This document shows positions 1 through 7,693 of a DNA stretch of 27,582 bases, one piece after another. The notes below the pieces were generated by a model. That model saw only the letters and a program-made list of their open reading frames with translations, ran no database searches and was not told the origin of the DNA. Source of the stretch: Gammaproteobacteria bacterium (GTDB lineage: Bacteria; Pseudomonadota; Gammaproteobacteria; S012-40); the NCBI GenBank assembly GCA_029879945.1, contig JAOUPJ010000009.1, positions 1 to 27,582 of the forward strand. Reading direction: 5' to 3'. The translations under genes were made by a program, and so were the position numbers. Numbering within the stretch: the first letter of the stretch is position 1; every line of letters begins with the position of its first letter.

Positions 1-78
1 TCCTATGTGATCACAAACGAGGAAATTGACTTGATGGTGGACGTAGCCACTCGCGCCATTGAAGTCGCTGTTAAATAG
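1..78 (+). CDS. C-terminal end of an unidentified gene (possibly class III aminotransferase)
   Basis: An open frame enters from the left edge and ends at TAG (76-78), giving the last 25 residues of a protein. The tail reads SYVITNEEIDLMVDVATRAI and then EVAVK. The pattern of a hydrophobic strand, an acidic turn (NEEID) and an amphipathic terminal helix resembles the end of class III PLP-dependent aminotransferases, but 25 residues are too few to be sure. The frame stops 4 bases before the probable dusB start, so the two genes are probably co-transcribed. Confidence 0.5.
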   Translation, partial: SYVITNEEIDLMVDVATRAIEVAVK

Positions 79-82
79 ACTC

Positions 83-1096
83 ATGCAAATCGGTCCCTAT
101 AAGCTTAGCAATCCTCTAATCCTTGCTCCCATGGCCGGGATTACCGACAAACCCTTCAGACGCATATGCAGACGTTTAGGTGCCGCCATGGCCGTCGCGG
201 AGATGCTCACATCCGAGCAACGTTTGTGGCATACCAATAAGTCACGCCTGCGCAGAGATTTGCGAGGTGAGCTTGAACCTGTCTCAGTACAGATACTGGG
301 GACTGATCCCGACATAATGGCTCAGGCCGCGAAACTGAATGTGGAAAACGGCGCACAGATTATTGATATCAATATGGGCTGTCCTGCCAAGAAGGTGTGC
401 AATGTGGCGGCTGGTTCCGCCTTGATGCGCGATGAAAGACTGGTAACGGAAATTTTGTCAGCCGTGGTGGGGGCTGTGGATGTTCCAGTAACTTTAAAAA
501 TGCGTACAGGATGGGATTTGGAAAATCGCAATGCCGTGAGCATCGCAAAGATTGCGGAAGATATTGGAATCGCTGCGTTGACAGTGCATGGTCGTACACG
601 CGCCTGCAAATACAATGGCGAAGCCGAATACGAGACCATCGCGCAAGTTAAACAATCTGTTTCCATACCCGTGATTGCCAACGGCGACATCACCAGCCCG
701 GAAAAAGCACAACATGTTTTGGAATACACTAAAGCCGACGCCTTGATGATAGGACGTGGCGCACAAGGAAATCCCTGGCTATTTAAAGAGATCCTGAACT
801 ATTTAGAAACAGGCCAATATCTACAAGCCCCTGGCGTCGAAGAGATCAGATCCGTAATGCTGGAACACGTGAGAGCCATGCATGTGTTCTATGGTGAGAC
901 CATGGGAGTGCGAATCGCGAGAAAGCATGTGGGATGGTATGGTGAAAGGCTTGAAGGTTTTGGTTTGTATAAGGCGGAGATCAATAAGGCGCAGAGTGCT
1001 GTAGAGCAACTGATGGTTTTGGAGAGGCTGTTTGGGGCAGAGTTCTCCGCCCCGACTCGGGAAGAGTCGAAGCGGGAATATATTAGTTTGGGTTAG
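83..1096 (+). CDS. dusB: tRNA-dihydrouridine synthase B
   Basis: FMN-dependent enzyme that reduces uridine to 5,6-dihydrouridine in the tRNA D-loop using NADPH; cytoplasmic. The ATG at 83 gives 337 residues starting MQIGPYKL, in register with E. coli DusB. An upstream in-frame TTG at 59 would overlap the preceding gene and is less likely. Visible motifs are the FMN-barrel segment APMAGITDKPFR near residues 15-26, the active-site segment DINMGCPAKK with the catalytic cysteine at residue 100, the LKMRTGW and HGRTR segments, and IANGDI followed by a MIGRGAQGNPW phosphate-binding region. No strong Shine-Dalgarno sequence is visible, so translation may be coupled to the upstream gene. In enterobacteria fis usually follows dusB. 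Here the stop codon overlaps the stop codon of a large lipoprotein gene on the opposite strand, and no fis is present. Confidence 0.95.
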   Translation: MQIGPYKLSNPLILAPMAGITDKPFRRICRRLGAAMAVAEMLTSEQRLWHTNKSRLRRDLRGELEPVSVQILGTDPDIMAQAAKLNVENGAQIIDINMGCPAKKVCNVAAGSALMRDERLVTEILSAVVGAVDVPVTLKMRTGWDLENRNAVSIAKIAEDIGIAALTVHGRTRACKYNGEAEYETIAQVKQSVSIPVIANGDITSPEKAQHVLEYTKADALMIGRGAQGNPWLFKEILNYLETGQYLQAPGVEEIRSVMLEHVRAMHVFYGETMGVRIARKHVGWYGERLEGFGLYKAEINKAQSAVEQLMVLERLFGAEFSAPTREESKREYISLG

Positions 1097-4000
1097 TAGA
1101 GATAGACGGCGCCTGATTGGGATACGGAGGTATCAGTAGGACCCGGATAAGTGTTGTAGACTCCAGTTCCAGCACCACTTTCTCCATGAGCTCCGACGGC
1201 CATAGTATTCCCATTTTGAGAAAAATGCACTACCGAGCCAAAATATACTCCACCAAGACTTGACGCTTTACTTGTTTTGTAGTGAGACCATTTTCCACTC
1301 AAATCCCTTTTTAAAAGATAGACGGCACCATAAGAAGAACTCGTTTTGGGATAAGAGTCTATGTCATTCGTACTAATTGTTCCGCTGAATTCCCACGGAT
1401 CACCTGGTGAACCAATTGCTATCAAATCGTTTCCGGATGAAATAGCAATCGAAGCCCCAAAAGAAGCGTTCTGGCTCATATTTTTGCGCTTAACATACGC
1501 AGTGTGAGACCACACGCCAAGCGAATCTACTTCGAAAATATAAGCTGCTCCAGACTTATAAGACAACACATTATCCTCCATTCCAGAGGGCCAAGCACCG
1601 TCTCCTTTATTAAATACACCAGTATAAGACCCGCTCTCGTAATTGGCGCCCACTACTAACAAATTTCCACCTTGAGAAAGTTCTATGTCATACCCAAATT
1701 TGGTAGAAATTTGATTCTCGGGTTTGATATAAGCCTCTTGATGCCACAGCCCTTGAGCTGACCTTTTAAAAAGATATACTGCTCCTGAGTCAAGATTACC
1801 CGAATTCGCTGGCCAGTTCGACGAATCCTGGGTGACTCCTCTAAAACTTCCGTCCTCCCTGGCACTACCCACCGCTAATGCGTTACCATCACCTGAAAGA
1901 GAAACACTAATACCGAAATCGGAGCCAGCCTTATTGTTACTCGCTTTAACAAATGCCTGCTGAGACCAGTTGTTCAAGTTATCTCTTTCAAATACATATA
2001 CAGCTCCAGAGAACCCCGCATTATCGTCTGCCGGCCAAGGTGAACCTTTATGTACAACTCCTGTCGTGTCACTCCCTTCTCCAATCGCTCCAACAACAAC
2101 CATATCTCCATTTGACGATATAGAAACACTAGTCCCAAAACGGTCGTCATAACCAGAATTGCTTGCCTTCAAATATGCTTTTTGTTCCCATCTATTATTA
2201 GATCCAAGTGCGAAAATGTATACTGCCCCTGCAGCGGATTTTAAATCGTCTGTTGGCCAGTCGCTGGGGGAATTCAACACGCCAGAGCCAGACCCATCTT
2301 CGAAGGGTGCTCCAACTACTAGCCACTTTCCATCTGCAGACAGAGCTAAAGGAGCGCCAAAATAGTCATCCTCGCTGAGGTTGGTTCCTTTGATCTGAGC
2401 AAAGTAGTACCACTCCCCATTTGGCTTTTTATTGTAAATATAAACGCCCCCAGAGTAAGCTAAATTTACACTTGGAATCACGCCATCGTAATGAGTTATT
2501 CCCTCACCTATTGAGTCTTTAGGAGCACCTACTGCCATTGTCTTCCCATCGGCGGATAGAGAAACGATCGAAAAGTTGGCGTAAATTTGTGGTAGTGACG
2601 CCTTAACATACCCAATACTCTCCACCATAAACTCTGCAATCGTACTTGCAGGTGATACATAACACCCGCTTCCATCACAGGCCTCGACTGCAATGGAAGC
2701 GTTGGCCCAATCCGTGAGATGTACAGAGACCTCCCACAGATAATTCGTATCAGTAACATTCTCAGCGAGCTTTTCAAATCCAGAAGCACCATCTGGGTTT
2801 ATCAAAACATTGTAATAGTTTGAACCAGAGATTGAATTCCAATTCAGATTGAGCTGTTTCAGGTGCCCTGTAGTGATGGCTAAATTAAAATCCAAGCTCA
2901 AGTTAGAAACCGCTTTCGCAGTGGAAACCACCCCCACCCCGCGGTTCCCTCTGCTATCCACCGGCTCCACTTCCACCGAAATATTCTTACCCGCGTCACC
3001 CAGACCCAATACATAGGTATTGACTGTGGTCTGCGTTCCCACGTTTGCTCCGTCGCGTTTCCATTGATACAGGTGAGCGCCGGCGGTATCCCCATCCACA
3101 TCGTCGATGGTCACCGTTGCTGTAAGCGTGTTACTCACTGCGGCTGTGCCCAGAATAGAAATATCGGAAACGGTAGGTGCGCTATTTTTAACGAGTACTT
3201 CAGCGGAGGCGTAGCCCACTGTGGCGACACCCTCATGAGTATCTTTGAGCTGTTTCACATAGAATGCGATGGCCTTACCACTATCTGCCTTTTTCAAGGT
3301 GTAGCTGGTACCTGTGGCATTGTTGATCTCTAAACCATCGCGCAACCAGACCGTTACACTCTCCCCTTCTGTATCGCCATCTGGATCGACAAAGGAGCCT
3401 TGATAGCTGGCGGTGAGTGTATGCCCCACGTAAGTTGCGGCCAAATCAGATGAAGTGGAATTCACTAAGCTCGGCAATGCTTCCAGGCTAGGGGCACGAT
3501 TGACTATGGCCACGCTAGCACTTTGTTGAACCGCACCACTGACGCCGTCTGCCTGTTTTGGTGTGATCTTCACACTGAGGGACTGGGTATTGTCTTCGGT
3601 CTTGACTAGATAACTACTGCTCGTAGCATCTGCTATTGCAGCAACACCTTTATACCACTGATATTGGTGGCTGCCTTCTTCGTCTGCATCGGGGTCACTA
3701 AACTCAAAACTTACAGTTAGAGCATCTCCCACGTGAACCTTGGCAAGATCCCCTCCACTGCTGCTTAAAGCAATAGAATTAAACACCACACTAGGTGGGC
3801 TATTGTTCACCAGGACGGACTCTGACTGTACGGCAACCCCGATCTCTTCGCCCATTTGTGCTAGCGGAATGATAGAAAAACTCAAATGTTTCCCACTATC
3901 TTGCGTAACAACTTTATAATTCGCCTGCCGCGCCTCATCACCCGGTATGGCTTCATCGCCTCGATACCACTGCACCAAAGCACCGGCCTGTGAATCACCG

Positions 4001-4800
4001 TCCACATCATAGAATTGAAAGTTGGCGCTAAGAATCGTACCCACAACCACCGTCTGTTTGTTTCCAGTACTGCTGGTGAGCTGTAAATTTTTTGCCACCG
4101 GCGCTGAATTGATAACCGTGAGCTGCGTAAGGCCCATCGAAATCTTACCTTCTTCAGTTCCTTCTGCGGCTATAGGCTTGACACTCACGCTGAGATTTTT
4201 ACCCAAATCGACAAGCACAACCTGATAGTTTTTGTCTGTGGCATTGGGAATCGCTTCGTCGTTTCTATACCACTGATAAGTTACAGCAGACGCATCCTCT
4301 GCATCCCCTTCCAGGTCTGCATACTCATAGCTAGCTGTTAGGACTTGGCCCACTTTGACACTGTCCACAGGCATGTCATTCAGAAATATTTGTATAGATT
4401 TGGCACTGGGGCTGTCATTCCCCACAAGCAAATGCAGGGACTCCGCCGCCGCACCCTGTGATTCGCCGCTCACTGCAAACGGTGTTACACGAAACGAAAT
4501 CTTTTGATTTATATCTTGCTCGGTAATTTCATAGTCTATCGAACGGGCATCAGGAATAGGAATATCGTCACGCAACCATTGGTAACGGCTATTACCTTCG
4601 GCGTCGCCGTCCAGATCACGATATTGATATTCCGCCTTCAAGACATCACCCAGGATAGCAGGTGCATCGGAAGGCGTTTTGATTTTCACGCCCAGAACTG
4701 TCGGCGGGTGATTAATTTTATCCTTTGAATCTTCAACACCCTGACCGCAGGCAACAAGAACACCAGCCAACAAGACAGAAGTGATAAAACGAAGCAACAT
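1093..4800 (-). CDS. Very large lipoprotein: six Ig-like repeats, FN3-like module, seven-unit FG-GAP beta-propeller
   Basis: 1235 residues with no assigned function. The N-terminus is a lipoprotein signal with lipobox LVAC and Cys18, so it is exported and lipid-anchored. Residues about 31-632 hold six tandem repeats of about 100 residues (starting near 31, 128, 231, 332, 434 and 539). Each has an acidic D-x-D/E-GD turn, a core YQWYR-type segment, a DSGK-type turn, and ends in an NSAP-like linker; these resemble bacterial Ig-like/cadherin-like modules with possible calcium sites. Residues about 633-727 look like a fibronectin type III module. Residues 728-1235 contain seven repeats of about 70 residues with the pattern YxKAS...FG..VSLS.DG..LAVGAP...SGAVYIF, the FG-GAP/integrin-type propeller signature, and seven is a complete propeller count. 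An AGGG ribosome site lies 9 bases before the ATG. A role in adhesion or binding is inference from architecture. Base composition drops in the propeller half. Confidence 0.85.
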   Translation of the reverse strand: MLLRFITSVLLAGVLVACGQGVEDSKDKINHPPTVLGVKIKTPSDAPAILGDVLKAEYQYRDLDGDAEGNSRYQWLRDDIPIPDARSIDYEITEQDINQKISFRVTPFAVSGESQGAAAESLHLLVGNDSPSAKSIQIFLNDMPVDSVKVGQVLTASYEYADLEGDAEDASAVTYQWYRNDEAIPNATDKNYQVVLVDLGKNLSVSVKPIAAEGTEEGKISMGLTQLTVINSAPVAKNLQLTSSTGNKQTVVVGTILSANFQFYDVDGDSQAGALVQWYRGDEAIPGDEARQANYKVVTQDSGKHLSFSIIPLAQMGEEIGVAVQSESVLVNNSPPSVVFNSIALSSSGGDLAKVHVGDALTVSFEFSDPDADEEGSHQYQWYKGVAAIADATSSSYLVKTEDNTQSLSVKITPKQADGVSGAVQQSASVAIVNRAPSLEALPSLVNSTSSDLAATYVGHTLTASYQGSFVDPDGDTEGESVTVWLRDGLEINNATGTSYTLKKADSGKAIAFYVKQLKDTHEGVATVGYASAEVLVKNSAPTVSDISILGTAAVSNTLTATVTIDDVDGDTAGAHLYQWKRDGANVGTQTTVNTYVLGLGDAGKNISVEVEPVDSRGNRGVGVVSTAKAVSNLSLDFNLAITTGHLKQLNLNWNSISGSNYYNVLINPDGASGFEKLAENVTDTNYLWEVSVHLTDWANASIAVEACDGSGCYVSPASTIAEFMVESIGYVKASLPQIYANFSIVSLSADGKTMAVGAPKDSIGEGITHYDGVIPSVNLAYSGGVYIYNKKPNGEWYYFAQIKGTNLSEDDYFGAPLALSADGKWLVVGAPFEDGSGSGVLNSPSDWPTDDLKSAAGAVYIFALGSNNRWEQKAYLKASNSGYDDRFGTSVSISSNGDMVVVGAIGEGSDTTGVVHKGSPWPADDNAGFSGAVYVFERDNLNNWSQQAFVKASNNKAGSDFGISVSLSGDGNALAVGSAREDGSFRGVTQDSSNWPANSGNLDSGAVYLFKRSAQGLWHQEAYIKPENQISTKFGYDIELSQGGNLLVVGANYESGSYTGVFNKGDGAWPSGMEDNVLSYKSGAAYIFEVDSLGVWSHTAYVKRKNMSQNASFGASIAISSGNDLIAIGSPGDPWEFSGTISTNDIDSYPKTSSSYGAVYLLKRDLSGKWSHYKTSKASSLGGVYFGSVVHFSQNGNTMAVGAHGESGAGTGVYNTYPGPTDTSVSQSGAVYLY

Positions 4801-4991
4801 GTGAATATTCCCTGCTTAATAATTTTTGTTATATGCCCTTTGCGGGCTGAATTGTCTAAACAGTACTAAACTCGCAGAGAATTGTCTAGACCTTATCTAA
4901 GTCTTTTCAATCCCGACTCACGCCAACTGGAGAGAACAAATGATAAGTAAATGAAATTATTACTGATACTGGGGTCAGTTTAGGAGCACGA
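4801..4991. promoter_or_regulatory. Intergenic region upstream of the Ig/propeller lipoprotein gene, with repeated 10-mer
   Basis: 191 bases between two minus-strand genes. The 10-mer gaattgtcta occurs exactly twice, at 4849-4858 and 4879-4888, 30 bases apart; on the minus strand each copy carries a TAGACA hexamer. A small inverted repeat (GCCC/GGGC) lies at 4836-4848. An ACTGA/TCAGT inverted repeat at 4962-4979, just past the end of the outer-membrane lipoprotein gene, could be a weak transcription stop, but it lacks a good T-tract. I see no convincing complete sigma-70 promoter. The ribosome site for the lipoprotein gene (AGGG) sits close to its ATG at 4800. Confidence 0.3.
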
Positions 4992-5831
4992 CTAGTACCA
5001 GGCTTTCCCCACTTTCAAACCCATAATGAACTGGTCTTCTCCCAGCCCGTGGTGTTTCAAACGTGTACGCGTAGCCCCTGCTTCGAGGGCAATATACTGA
5101 TGTTTCTCTGTAAAGGTATAGCGCACACCCATTAACATCCCTTTTTGGGTAGAGGAGATATCGATGCGGGTGGATTCCACGTCTGTGACCAGGTCGGTGC
5201 GATAAATCGAATCGATATAGAAGAGGTTTGTGTAGATTAAAGTATTTGTGTCCAGACGTGACCCAAAAACCGTATAGAGATGCATGACGCCTGTCTTGGT
5301 ACTGAGATCTGCAGATACGGTGGAGTCTTTGTTTTTAGTCAGGGTCTCGTTATGGGTAGAAGGGACTGGATTAAAATGACTAAATCCAATCGCCCATTTG
5401 TTTCCCACCGCCTGCGCCGACTCAGGCTTACCCCAAAGTTGTAGTTTCATACCCAGGTTCAGTGAACCAGATGCATTCGAAGTGAGGCCGCTACCTTCAT
5501 TTGTAAAGCGGAGTTTGATATCCACATTCTCGGCCACTCCAAGGGTACCCGCCAAAGAATACAACGCGGGTTCTCTATCTATGCTTTGGTATTTGCTAAG
5601 CAAAGTATAAGTCTGAGCAACCTGCAGATTGCCCCCGTTAAAACGCGGAGCAGAATACATACTGATATCAGCCGCCCCGGAGATTGGATCACCGCTCACC
5701 TCCGGGCCTTCTAATAGGATAGGGTGCGAAACATAGGTAAAGTCTCGACTGATTGGGCCATCGGCGCAACCCGCCAAAACAAAAAACATGAGCGGTAGAC
5801 AGCAATATCGAACGCATTTCATGCCAGCCAT
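4992..5831 (-). CDS. Putative outer-membrane lipoprotein, beta-strand rich, function unknown
   Basis: About 279 residues, not assigned to a named family. The N-terminus is a lipoprotein signal: a hydrophobic stretch ending in lipobox VLAGC. The mature part is rich in alternating hydrophobic/polar strands (for example VDIKLRFTNEG, KLQLWGKP, GVMHLYTVFGSR, LIYTNLFYID, GMLMGVRYTF, YIALEAGATRTR, FIMGLKVGKAWY). It ends in an aromatic residue, as many outer-membrane barrel proteins do. The barrel assignment is inference. The gene begins a few bases after the prfC stop: a GTG at 5834, an ATG at 5831 and an ATG at 5822 (starting MKC) are all possible, and the GAGGG upstream best suits the first two. 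It is therefore probably translationally coupled to prfC, an unusual partner for an envelope protein. An internal Met start at 5822 would still leave a complete signal peptide. Confidence 0.7.
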   Translation of the reverse strand: MAGMKCVRYCCLPLMFFVLAGCADGPISRDFTYVSHPILLEGPEVSGDPISGAADISMYSAPRFNGGNLQVAQTYTLLSKYQSIDREPALYSLAGTLGVAENVDIKLRFTNEGSGLTSNASGSLNLGMKLQLWGKPESAQAVGNKWAIGFSHFNPVPSTHNETLTKNKDSTVSADLSTKTGVMHLYTVFGSRLDTNTLIYTNLFYIDSIYRTDLVTDVESTRIDISSTQKGMLMGVRYTFTEKHQYIALEAGATRTRLKHHGLGEDQFIMGLKVGKAWY

Positions 5832-5837
5832 CACTTA

Positions 5838-7424
5838 TCAGTGTTCCCTCGTCGCCCTGAATCTTATATCCGGCCAACGCTCCTGTGTAAGCTCCAGATT
5901 TACTCGAGTCGGTGCGATATAGGTCAGGTCACCGGCGCCATCAATGGCAAGATTATCGTGGGCCTTTTTCCTAAACTCTTCCAGCTTTTTGGCATCTTTG
6001 CACTCTACCCACCGCGCAGTGGCCACATTGACAGGTTCAAAGATGCAGTCCACCTTGTACTCTGTTTTCAGGCGTTCAGCAACCACATCAAATTGTAGTA
6101 CACCCACCGCGCCCAGGATCAAATCATTATTTGCCAAAGGCTTAAACAACTGAGTGGCCCCTTCTTCACTGAGCTGCTCTAGTCCTTTAATCAACTGTTT
6201 GCTCTTGAGCGGATCCCTCAAACGCGCACGCTTAAACAACTCAGGTGCAAAGTGTGGAATCCCTGTGAATTTGAGTTTCTCTCCCATGGTAAAGGTATCA
6301 CCGATCTGAATCGTGCCGTGATTGTGCAGGCCGATAATGTCTCCAGGAAAGGCCTCTTCCACATGTTCACGTTCTTGCGCCATGAAGGTGATAGCATTAG
6401 AGATAAGCACGTCTTTGCCGAGCCGAACTTGATGCACCTTTTTTCCTTGCTCGTATTTACCCGAACACACCCTTAAAAAGGCGACTCGATCGCGGTGCTT
6501 GGGGTCCATATTCGCTTGAATCTTGAAGACGAATCCCGAGAAGGCTTCTTCCTCCGGTTCAACAAGACGCGTTTCTGTGGGTCTTTTTTGGGGTGGCGGA
6601 GCATATTCACTGATGGCGTCTAACAATTCTTTCACACCGAAATTATTGATCGCCGACCCGAAGTACACAGGTGACAGTTTGCCTTGCAAAAAGGCCTCGT
6701 GATCATATTCATGACTGGCGCCGCGTACCAATTCTATTTCTTCACGAAAATCCTGGATCATGGTGCCAAACAATTCGTCCAGGCGGGGGTTATCCAGTCC
6801 TTCAATCACTTCCCCTTCCTGAATCTTTCCACCATGCGTGGCACTGAACAAATGAATTCGGTTGTTATAAAGATGGAACACACCCTTAAAAGACTTACCC
6901 ATACCGATAGGCCAGGTCATGGGTGCACATTGAATCTTTAATACCTGTTCAATTTCGTCCAACAATTCAATGGGGTCACGCCCTTCCCGGTCCAACTTGT
7001 TAATAAAGCTGATGATGGGCGTATCACGCAAACGGCACACGTCCATGAGCTTGATGGTGCGGTCCTCCACGCCCTTGGCCGTATCGATGACCATAAGGGC
7101 CGAGTCCACTGCTGTCAGGGTGCGATAGGTGTCTTCGGAAAAGTCCTCATGCCCCGGCGTATCCAATAGATTGATGATGGTGTCCCCATAGGGAAACTGC
7201 ATCACCGAGGAGGTAACGGAAATCCCGCGCTGCTGCTCCATGGCCATCCAATCCGAGGTGGCGTGCCTGGCTGCCTTACGGCCTTTGACAGTGCCCGCGA
7301 GCTGAATGGCACCCCCGTAGAGCAGAAGCTTTTCGGTGATGGTGGTCTTACCCGCGTCCGGATGCGAGATGATCGCGAAAGTGCGGCGGCGTTTCGTCTG
7401 AGCAGCCAAAGGGCTGTTTGCCAT
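5838..7424 (-). CDS. prfC: Peptide chain release factor 3 (RF3)
   Basis: Translational GTPase that recycles RF1/RF2 from the ribosome after termination; cytoplasmic. With the ATG at 7424 the protein has 528 residues, close to the usual RF3 length, and starts MANSPLAAQTKRRR. An AGGA ribosome site lies 9 bases upstream. A start 30 bases earlier is open but has no such support. GTPase motifs are G1 HPDAGKTT (21-28), the switch region around QQRGISV (65-70), G3 DTPGHEDF (88-95) and G4 NKLD (142-145). The later part carries the EF-Tu domain 2-like and the RF3-specific C-terminal domains (IRFRATREH end). On the minus strand a TACAAT hexamer at 7466-7471 could be a -10 box, but the matching -35 is poor. 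The outer-membrane lipoprotein gene follows almost directly. Confidence 0.97.
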   Translation of the reverse strand: MANSPLAAQTKRRRTFAIISHPDAGKTTITEKLLLYGGAIQLAGTVKGRKAARHATSDWMAMEQQRGISVTSSVMQFPYGDTIINLLDTPGHEDFSEDTYRTLTAVDSALMVIDTAKGVEDRTIKLMDVCRLRDTPIISFINKLDREGRDPIELLDEIEQVLKIQCAPMTWPIGMGKSFKGVFHLYNNRIHLFSATHGGKIQEGEVIEGLDNPRLDELFGTMIQDFREEIELVRGASHEYDHEAFLQGKLSPVYFGSAINNFGVKELLDAISEYAPPPQKRPTETRLVEPEEEAFSGFVFKIQANMDPKHRDRVAFLRVCSGKYEQGKKVHQVRLGKDVLISNAITFMAQEREHVEEAFPGDIIGLHNHGTIQIGDTFTMGEKLKFTGIPHFAPELFKRARLRDPLKSKQLIKGLEQLSEEGATQLFKPLANNDLILGAVGVLQFDVVAERLKTEYKVDCIFEPVNVATARWVECKDAKKLEEFRKKAHDNLAIDGAGDLTYIAPTRVNLELTQERWPDIRFRATREH

Positions 7425-7640
7425 TGAGATATTTCCTTTTTCTTCACGCCCCATGGCGCGGGGCTATTGTAACTGCTCAGCCTTCTTCCCTAAAGTGAGC
7501 ATTGGTCAATAATTAAAGATTTTGGTTAAAAATGGCCCGTCACCGGCTACAGACTAGGTCTCAACAGGCTGATTTAAATGAGAAATTTTCTATACCTTAA
7601 GCAACCCTCGACATTTTTTGAAGGCCTCATCCAGTCCATC

Positions 7641-7670
7641 AAAAAAAAGGGGTGAGCACAGCTCACCCCC
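7641..7670 (-). terminator. Rho-independent terminator of the 949-residue lipoprotein gene
   Basis: On the minus strand a perfect 9-base-pair stem (GGGGTGAGC paired with GCTCACCCC, loop of 3) at 7649-7669 is followed directly by eight T residues (plus-strand A-run 7641-7648). It lies about 25 bases past the stop codon of the lipoprotein gene at 7694, so it should separate that gene from prfC. Confidence 0.9.
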
Positions 7671-7693
7671 AAATCTCTATTTTTAGCTAAATC

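Noticed and set aside
59..82. TTG at 59 as the dusB start
   Set aside because: It would overlap the preceding coding end and add eight residues before a start that already aligns with the E. coli protein.
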